Source of the DNA: Tilletiopsis washingtonensis
Lineage: Eukaryota > Basidiomycota > Exobasidiomycetes > Entylomatales
Length of the DNA: 64,000 bases
NCBI RefSeq assembly: GCF_003144115.1
Contig: NW_020311999.1
Coordinates: forward strand, 787,583 to 851,582
Reading direction: 5' to 3'
Made by a program: the position numbers and the translations under genes. The notes below the pieces were generated by a model, which saw nothing but the letters and a program-made list of their open reading frames with translations, was not told the DNA's origin and ran no database searches. Shown piece by piece: positions 58,759-64,000 of this stretch (positions within the stretch are counted from its first letter, which is position 1; each line of letters begins with the position of its first letter).

Positions 58759-59363
58759 TCACGTCTCCTCGACGTTGCGCGAGACGAAGCTGTGCAGCTC
58801 GGCGGTGACTTCGGCGCGCAGCGCTGCCGGCACGCTCGCTGCACGAGGGACGAGCGCAGTGTGAGCGTCTGTGCGTGGGGCCCTGTCTGCTCGCCAGCCT
58901 AGAGCCAGCCGGAGCAGCGCTGTTCGCCGGCCGATGCCTGCTGCCGCTGCAGAGGCATGCTTGCTGCTTGCCGCCCGCACGGCTCGCCACAGCGACTCAC
59001 CCTGGGCGTCGACCTGCAGCATCTGCACGAGCTCGGGCAGGCTGAGCGTCTCCTGTGCCTTTGCGTGGCCTGTGGCCGATGTCACTCCCAGTCAGCTTGC
59101 TGCTCCTGCATGCACCAGGCCGTGTCCCCACCGCCGCCTCTGCGCACACACACGCACCCAGCGCCTTTTCCTGCAGCTCGGCCTGCCAGCCGCTCTCCGA
59201 GAGGCCGCGGCGCAGGATCTCGAGGATGCTGCCGCCTGTGAATCAGCCACTGCTCTGCAGCATCAGCCACGTGCAATGCCACGCACCGGTGCCACTCGCC
59301 CGACTCGACGAGGCGCGCATGCAGCGCCGCCTGCAGCTGCTCGGACTCGGGCGCACTGGGCAT
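58759..59363 (-). CDS. SUS1: Sus1/ENY2 subunit of SAGA and TREX-2
   Basis: Four exons (59363-59287, 59228-59158, 59069-59001, 58838-58759) give 98 residues, the family size. Sus1 is a small all-helical protein that wraps around partner helices in the SAGA deubiquitinase module and in the mRNA-export complex TREX-2. The order of helices matches: LQAALHARLVESGEWHRILE, ILRRGLSESGWQAELQEKA (the Ser-Gly-Trp is the best-conserved spot), ETLSLPELVQMLQVDAQ and SVPAALRAEVTAELHSFVSR. The acceptor of exon 2 was chosen to keep the Glu-Trp-His-Arg helix in frame. Intron 3 is 162 nt. Divergent from VPS28. Confidence 0.87.
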
Positions 59364-59620
59364 GGCGGGGACGCGAGCGCGGTCGCTCCGACGTGCAGCT
59401 GAGCGAGGGGAGAGTGCGGAGTGGAGGTGGTGGTGAGCAGGAGAGAGGCGGCCGCGCATGGCATCGCCTCGCAGCGCGCCCCGCATCGGCGTCGCGCGCG
59501 CACGCACCACGAGAGGCATCCTGCGCCGCGGCCGCGCATCGTCCTTGCTTCCCGACCACCACAGCCTTCCCTTCGCACACAGCACGCTGCCCTCGCGCCG
59601 CCGCCGGCCCACGCTGCAGC

Positions 59621-60661
59621 ATGGCCGACATCAACCCCTACGAGGTGCGTCGCGCCCGCCTCGCCTCGCCTGCCTCCGTGCTCACCCCTCACACAGGAGG
59701 CGCGCCTGCACACGCGGCCCTTTGCGCGCGAGGCCTGGGAGAACAGCGGCACCCTCTTTGCGCTGCTCGTCTCGCTCGAGTTCCTCGAGCGCGCCTACGT
59801 GCGCGGCGGCGTGCCCGAGGCCGAGTACACGCCCGCGTGCACGCGCCTGCTCGCCCAGGCAAAGACGGTGCTCAAGCTCGTCGTCGAGGAGACGGCCGGG
59901 CCGGAGCTGCCGCCGCCGGTCGGCGGGCTCGAGGGCTTCATGAAGCGCTACAAGGTGCGTGCTGCGAGGCGTCGCTATGGTTATGGTGGGGCATGTTGCG
60001 ACCGTGCTCTCGCGAAGCAAGGGAGAAGTATGGCACCCTCGCATGTGTCCCGGGCTCTCGTATGCGCTGCATCGTTTGGCATGCCTGCTATGCAGCCCCG
60101 GAGCACCATGCGCTTTTTCCTCGCTTCTTGCTGGCTGCTGATACGAGCCGCACGCAGATGCATCACCCCGCCGCGCTGCACCGCATCAGCGTCGGCATCC
60201 CCGCGACGCTCGAGCACAACTCGCACGCCGCGACGTCGGGCAACGAGCGCGCGCAGAGCGTCGCCGAGACGACGCAGGCCTTCATCACGTTCATGGATGC
60301 GCTCAAGCTCAAGCTGCGCGCCAAGGACCAGCTGCATCCGCTGCTCGGCGACCTGATGGGCGCGTACGGCAAGGCGGGCGGCGCGGGCGAGGGACGCGGC
60401 AAGCTTGTGGGCTGGTCAGTGCACGGCGAACACCGCGTGCTCAGCTGGCGACGCTGACAATGCTCTGGCTTGCAGGCTCATCAAGCTCAACCAGCTCGCA
60501 GCGGCAGATGAGATCAACGAGGAGGACGCGCGCCAGGTGCGTTGCTCGGAGGAGGCCACAGCGCCATGCATCGTGCAGATGCTGACCACCCGCCTTCGCA
60601 GATGCTCTTCGACGTCGAGGCAGCATACAGCGCTTGGTTCGCCTCGCTGCAGCGCGGCTGA
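59621..60661 (+). CDS. VPS28: ESCRT-I subunit Vps28
   Basis: Five exons (59621-59644, 59697-59954, 60158-60414, 60476-60536, 60602-60661) give 219 residues, typical for the family. Vps28 is part of ESCRT-I, which sorts ubiquitinated cargo into multivesicular bodies; its C-terminal domain binds ESCRT-II. Visible pieces: EARLHTRPFAREAWENSGTL, VSLEFLERAYVRGGVPEAEY, TRLLAQAKTVLKLVVEE, FMKRYKMHHPAALHRISVG, then the C-terminal helices AETTQAFITFMDALKLKLRA, KDQLHPLLGDLMGAYGK, WLIKLNQLAAADEINEEDAR and FDVEAAYSAWFASL. The first exon holds only eight codons. The third intron uses a GTCAGT donor. Confidence 0.95.
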
Positions 60662-60987
60662 GACGTGCGAACGAGCGGGTGTGGGCAGGACTCTGCGGCG
60701 AGCTGCGAGGGCGATCACCGGCTCCCGTGGCGTCGGCTCCACATCAAGGCGCGACCTGCCTCTGCGCAAGCGATCCCGGACGCCGCGCCAGAACCGCCGC
60801 TCTCCGGTCCGCAGCCGCAGTAGCGCAGGTCGAGGTCATACACGGCGCGCTGGAGAAGCTCTCCTATCTCGCGAGCAGCACAAGCACTTTTCTGCCTCGT
60901 CTACGCAGCTGCGAGCAAGACCGAGCCGCAGCTCGCAAGGTCGCGGCACGCACGCCAGGGCCCGCCCGCCTAGCTGCGTGTGCGTCA

Positions 60988-61203
60988 GACACGACGCCTC
61001 GAGCGAGAGGCGCCAAGGCCAAGGAAGCAAGAGCGTGTGGGTCGCAACAGATCGTCGGACTTCAAGTCAAGCCACTGCCAGGACGCGCAGCTGCACGCTG
61101 CGTCGCCTGGCATGGGCTCGGCTTGGGCGCCATCGGCCTGTCGCCGTCAGCAACGCTCTTGCTACCCTGTTCTTGTCCACTCTCGCTCGGCTCGCATGTG
61201 TCT
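60988..61203. repeat. Long imperfect palindrome, unit A
   Basis: Left-arm blocks AGACAC (60988), CGAGCGAGA (61000), GCAAGAGCG (61027) and TGCCAGG (61076) recur as exact reverse complements in mirrored order on the right: CCTGGCA (61106), CGCTCTTGC (61155), TCTCGCTCG (61181) and GTGTCT (61198). Spacings mirror each other within a few bases (49/51, 27/26, 12/14). Centre near 61094. Confidence 0.75.
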
Positions 61204-61385
61204 CCGTCCTCACGACGTCGTGCGCCCTGCGCGTCACTCGGCTACACGCGCCGGCTGCCAATTCGTCGCTCCGGTCTGCGGTGGTCACGCACGCCATGTC
61301 GTTCGGCGGATGCAGCGAGTAGCTCCTCGCAAGGCCACAGCGCACACGCACGCTCGGCCGGGCGATCCGGCACGCATCGTGCGCC

Positions 61386-61598
61386 AGACACGACGCATCG
61401 AGCGAGGCTAGAGCTAGCGCAAGCAAGCGAAGTTGCCGGTGTGGAGGGCAGATCGACGAGCTCTGGGCATCCTCAGACGGAAGGCGTAGCATGCGGCTGC
61501 GCCCTCCGTCTGTGGATGTTTCGGATGCGCAGCTCTGCCCTCGTCTACGACTCTCGCGCTTGCTCGTGCTTCTTATGCCTCGCTCGCCTCGCGTGTCT
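61386..61598. repeat. Long imperfect palindrome, unit B
   Basis: Same design as unit A. Left blocks AGACAC (61386), CGAGCGAGGC (61399), GCAAGCG (61423) and CAGACGGAAGGCG (61474) are answered on the right by CGCCCTCCGTCTG (61500, one mismatch), CGCTTGC (61557), GCCTCGCTCG (61577) and GTGTCT (61593). Spacings are 13/12, 24/23 and 51/51. Centre near 61493. Confidence 0.77.
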
Positions 61599-61717
61599 GC
61601 ATTCCGGCGGCATCGCTCGACGTCGTCCTGCGCGTCGCTCAAGCTACGCGCGACGGCTCGCGGCGCGCATGCAAGGCGCAGGCGCTCGGCTCGGCGAAGC
61701 AGTACCCGTGGCGCATC

Positions 61718-61925
61718 GCGAACACCGCCTCGAGCGAAGCGGGGCAAGCGCCAGCAAGCAGGACCGCCGCCTGACAGCAGACCACAAGTGATCGGACTTA
61801 GCCGCAGACGGGGCGCGCAGACGCATGCTGCGCCGCCCCGTCTGAGGCTAAGTCTTGATTGCCTTCGATTTGCTATCGGGTGCAGCGTTCTCGCTTCCTT
61901 GCACTTGTCCTTCTTTCGCCGCTCG
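61718..61925. repeat. Long imperfect palindrome, unit C
   Basis: The outer arms are weaker than in units A and B: CGAGCG (61731) pairs with CGCTCG (61920) and GCAAG (61754) with the CTTGC of CCTTGC (61897-61902). The centre is the strongest of the three (see the hairpin at 61795-61854). Centre near 61825. Confidence 0.65.
61795..61854. repeat. Strong hairpin at the centre of unit C
   Basis: Arms 61795-61815 and 61834-61854 are reverse complements at 20 of 21 positions. A further CGCAG/CTGCG pair inside extends the stem toward a loop of about 7 nt, with one bulged C. It is too long to be a chance match and could fold in DNA or RNA. Confidence 0.85.
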
Positions 61926-62538
61926 CGTCGCCGCTCTGCGTCTCACGGCGTCGCTCGACGTCGTGCGGCTTACGCTCAGTCCGCTATGCCGGGCACTTGC
62001 AAGCAGGCTGCTCCCGCTCGCAGTAGACGGCATCGAGAGTCACGCAGAGACGGCAAATGCATCACATTGTACATCAGCTCCGTCCCATGCCGCTATTCTG
62101 AGTGAGTTGCTTGAGCGTCGTGTTGCCGCCGCAGCCGCTCTGCCGCTCAAGTGTGTCCTGGCGATCCATCCGCTTCTGGCAGCCTCCGCCGCCGCCGCCA
62201 CTGGCGGATGGCAAGCGAGACGAGGCGGCCGCATGATCCTTGGCTTCGGGGAGCTCCAAGCTGGCGCGTGCTGTGTCGAGCGTTCTGCTTGATGTGACGC
62301 GAGCGAGCGCTGCCCTTCATGGCGCGGGCCGAAGAGGCGAGCAGATCGCTGGCGAGCCGCTTGGGCAGTAGACGGCGCGGTGGACGAGCGCGCGCTTGGA
62401 GAGAGCGCCGGATGCTGGCGCCCATGAAGTTCAGAGCTCGAGACGACGTGCGGTGCGAGCGCCCGGCGCTCGTGTGACGATTGCGTCTCTGAGTGCGCAT
62501 GGCGACTTGGCGAGCATCGCAGCTCGCAGCGTCGCGGC

Positions 62539-62979
62539 TCAGCGCTGCAAGAAGCGCAGCAGCGCCTGTTCCGTCTCCTTGAGCTCGTCGAGACTCATCT
62601 CGCCCACCTCGAGCGCGCGCACCGCATCCTCTGCGCGCCTGTAGCCGAGCGCCAGTGCGCGCGCGCCCCGCTGCGCCTCCAGCTGGGCGGCGCTGGGCGC
62701 GCGCGTGCTGCCCGACGCGCCGAGGTGCGCCACGAGGGCGTCGGAGAGGTCGGCGTCGGAGGTGGTGCCGAGGAGGAAGGACGCGGGGGCGTTGGCGGGC
62801 GCCGCCGCGGACGAGGGCGCGGCCGGGGTCGGCGCCGCGGCGGGCTGCGAGGCGGGCGTCTCGTCGGCGAGGAAGAGCGGCGCCGAGGTGGCGGCGACGT
62901 GCGTGAGGTGCGCGTGCAGGGCCTGCACCTGCGGCAGCAGCACGCCGACGTGTGCGGAGAGCGTGTGTGTTGCTGCCAT
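62539..62979 (-). CDS. Hypothetical small protein
   Basis: Not recognised. A single exon of 146 residues starts at ATG 62979 and ends at TGA 62539. The N-terminal third is helical (LSAHVGVLLPQVQALHAHLT); a Pro/Ala-rich linker follows; then SFLLGTTSDADLSDALVAHL and a final helical part (ALGYRRAEDAVRALEVGEMS, LDELKETEQALLRFLQ). A helix, flexible linker and C-terminal helices are common in small subunits of nuclear complexes such as Mediator or kinetochore parts, but I cannot name one. The frame has a biased, protein-like composition in contrast to its flanks. Confidence 0.5.
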   Translation of the reverse strand: MAATHTLSAHVGVLLPQVQALHAHLTHVAATSAPLFLADETPASQPAAAPTPAAPSSAAAPANAPASFLLGTTSDADLSDALVAHLGASGSTRAPSAAQLEAQRGARALALGYRRAEDAVRALEVGEMSLDELKETEQALLRFLQR

Positions 62980-63361
62980 GCCGTGGTGCAGGAGATGAGA
63001 GATGCGAAGGTGGAGCAGCAGGCGCGGCGTGGACCCGTGACAAGGTGCGGGGCGTGGGAGCGCACGTGACCCATCACGCTGCTGGGCTGGGCAGCAGATG
63101 GCCGAAGCGCACCGAAGCGCGACCTCCACAAGGCACGGCGCCAGTGTCGCTCGCCGGGGGGCGCAGCACGACGTCAGCCCGGCGTTGGCGTCAGCGCAGC
63201 GGCGGCGCACCGCCAGCGGGCAGCGGTTACTGGCATGCTCACACGAGCGAGCAGCAACTCTTCCCGCCACCACCACCACCATCGCTTCAACGCTCTCTCT
63301 GCACGCACTGCCCGCTTCGCAACAGCAACACTCTTCACTCCACACCACACAAGCACTCATC
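62980..63361. other. Divergent intergenic region upstream of MBF1
   Basis: 382 bp between divergent starts; a (CCA)n-like run (about 63267-63285) lies in the MBF1 leader. Nothing else recognised. Confidence 0.5.
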
Positions 63362-64000
63362 ATGTCGGACTGGGGTGCGTCACCTCGCCTCCTGCCTCGC
63401 CCCCCGCCTGCACTCACGCTCTCGCACCAGACACCACGACGGTCATCGGCCGCAACACGCGCGGCGGCCAGTCGGGCGGCGGCGGCGGCGCGCGCCAGGG
63501 CCCCACGGCCTACGAGCGTGCCAAGGCCGTTGGCGCCATCACGGAGAACGACCGCAAGGGTGAGTGGCTCTTCGCGCGCACGAGAGGCGAGATGGGTGTG
63601 GGGGCGCTGCGAACACGGCGCTCGTGCGTCGCTTGTGGCCGAGCAGCGCGGCAGACATCGAAAGACGTCGAGCTAGTGCGAGAGACCGGGCTGAGAAGTC
63701 GAGGGTTACAGCACCAGTTGCTCTTGTGCGCAGCATTGTGCCATCGCGCGTCCCTTCGCATTGCACGCCTCGCTGCGGCATCGCACACACAAGAGCGCCC
63801 GCTGACCTCTCTGTCCAGTCGCCGCCGGCACGAACAAGGCACACAGCGGCGTCGACCACGCACACCTGGCCAAGCTGGACCGTGAGAACGAGGTGGCGCC
63901 GCCGGCAAAGGTGGCGCCGAGCGTGGGCAAGGCGATTGCACAGTCGCGGCAGGAGAAGGGCCTGACGCAGAAGGACCTCGGCACCAAGATCAACGAGAAG
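63362..64000 (+). CDS. MBF1: Multiprotein-bridging factor 1 (3' end outside window)
   Basis: Exons 63362-63374, 63431-63559 and 63819 onward; the last exon runs off the window at 64000. Mbf1 is a coactivator that links activators to TBP and also acts at collided ribosomes. Visible parts: [17 protein letters not shown], a Gly-rich patch, [13 protein letters not shown], then [20 protein letters not shown] and the start of the helix-turn-helix domain ([20 protein letters not shown]). The first coding exon is only 13 nt and the second intron is 259 nt. Confidence 0.93.

Larger units (their letters stand above)
60662..62538. other. Gene-free block between VPS28 and the small minus-strand gene
   Basis: 1.9 kb without a supportable gene. 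It holds the three tandem palindromic units listed below; the flanks (60662-60985 and 61930-62538) carry further short inverted motifs (for example CTTGAGCG...CGCTCAAG and CCATCCGC...GCGGATGG between 62110 and 62211) but no clear fourth unit. Confidence 0.6.

Noticed and set aside
60405-61791. Plus-strand open frames of 300-385 codons over the VPS28 3' end and the palindromes
   Set aside because: They overlap VPS28 exons in other frames and continue through the palindromic units. The translations are low-complexity and differ between the homologous units.
1-64000. tRNA, rRNA, CRISPR or transposon genes
   Set aside because: No tRNA B-box with matching A-box and no rRNA-like stretch stood out. 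There is no array of equal direct repeats with spacers, and no transposase, reverse transcriptase or terminal-repeat pair, apart from the palindromes whose nature is open.

Overview
The window is fungal nuclear DNA. It is GC-rich (roughly 60-65% by eye), gene-dense, and carries many short spliceosomal introns, mostly 45-65 nt, with GTGAGT or GTGCGT donors and CAG/TAG acceptors. The protein set (LEU4, FBP1, SHE9, STI1, JJJ1, SST2/AMSH, SUS1, VPS28, a CAP10-type GT90, two DUF1275 proteins) and the intron style point to a basidiomycete. I suspect a Ustilaginomycotina-like lineage, but the species cannot be fixed from sequence alone. I find 29 protein genes; SHE9 is cut at the left edge and MBF1 at the right. 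I see no rRNA, tRNA, CRISPR array or recognisable transposon. For almost every spliced gene the exon phases close without a remainder, and I took that as the main support for each model.

Left third (1-27 kb): SHE9/MDM33 tail (+); the large trafficking gene DOP1 (-, 11 exons); a secreted GH31 alpha-glucosidase (+); an unrecognised 4-exon gene (-); LEU4 (+) convergent with FBP1 (-); a DUF1275 membrane protein (-); cytosolic-type threonyl-tRNA synthetase (-), divergent from a NIPSNAP gene (+); and a second unrecognised gene (-).

Middle (28-51 kb): intronless VMS1 (+), an MDP-1 type HAD phosphatase (+), the JAMM deubiquitinase AMSH/SST2 (-, 13 exons), a small one-helix membrane protein (-), the Hsp70/Hsp90 co-chaperone STI1 (-), an aldehyde dehydrogenase (+), a PITH protein (-), the molybdopterin synthase large subunit (+), splicing factor IST3 (-), DHFR (+), a GT90 glycosyltransferase (+) and the ribosome-biogenesis J protein JJJ1 (-).

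Right part (52-64 kb): a two-helix membrane protein (+), mitochondrial ribosomal protein uS15m (+), a second DUF1275 protein (+), SUS1/ENY2 (-), ESCRT-I subunit VPS28 (+), a 2-kb gene-free block, a small unrecognised gene (-) and the start of MBF1 (+).

These are mostly unlinked housekeeping genes rather than a pathway cluster. Shared themes are endosomal sorting (DOP1, AMSH, VPS28), protein quality control (STI1, VMS1, JJJ1) and mitochondria (SHE9, NIPSNAP, ALDH, uS15m).

The most unusual structure lies in the gene-free block after VPS28. Three long imperfect palindromes sit head to tail (centres near 61.09, 61.49 and 61.83 kb). They share the same mirrored order of short motifs, and each has a hairpin at its centre. 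Other points of note are an 8-nt internal exon in the aldehyde dehydrogenase, a 5-nt first coding exon in IST3, a possible dual-targeted threonyl-tRNA synthetase, and a VMS1 without its usual zinc finger.
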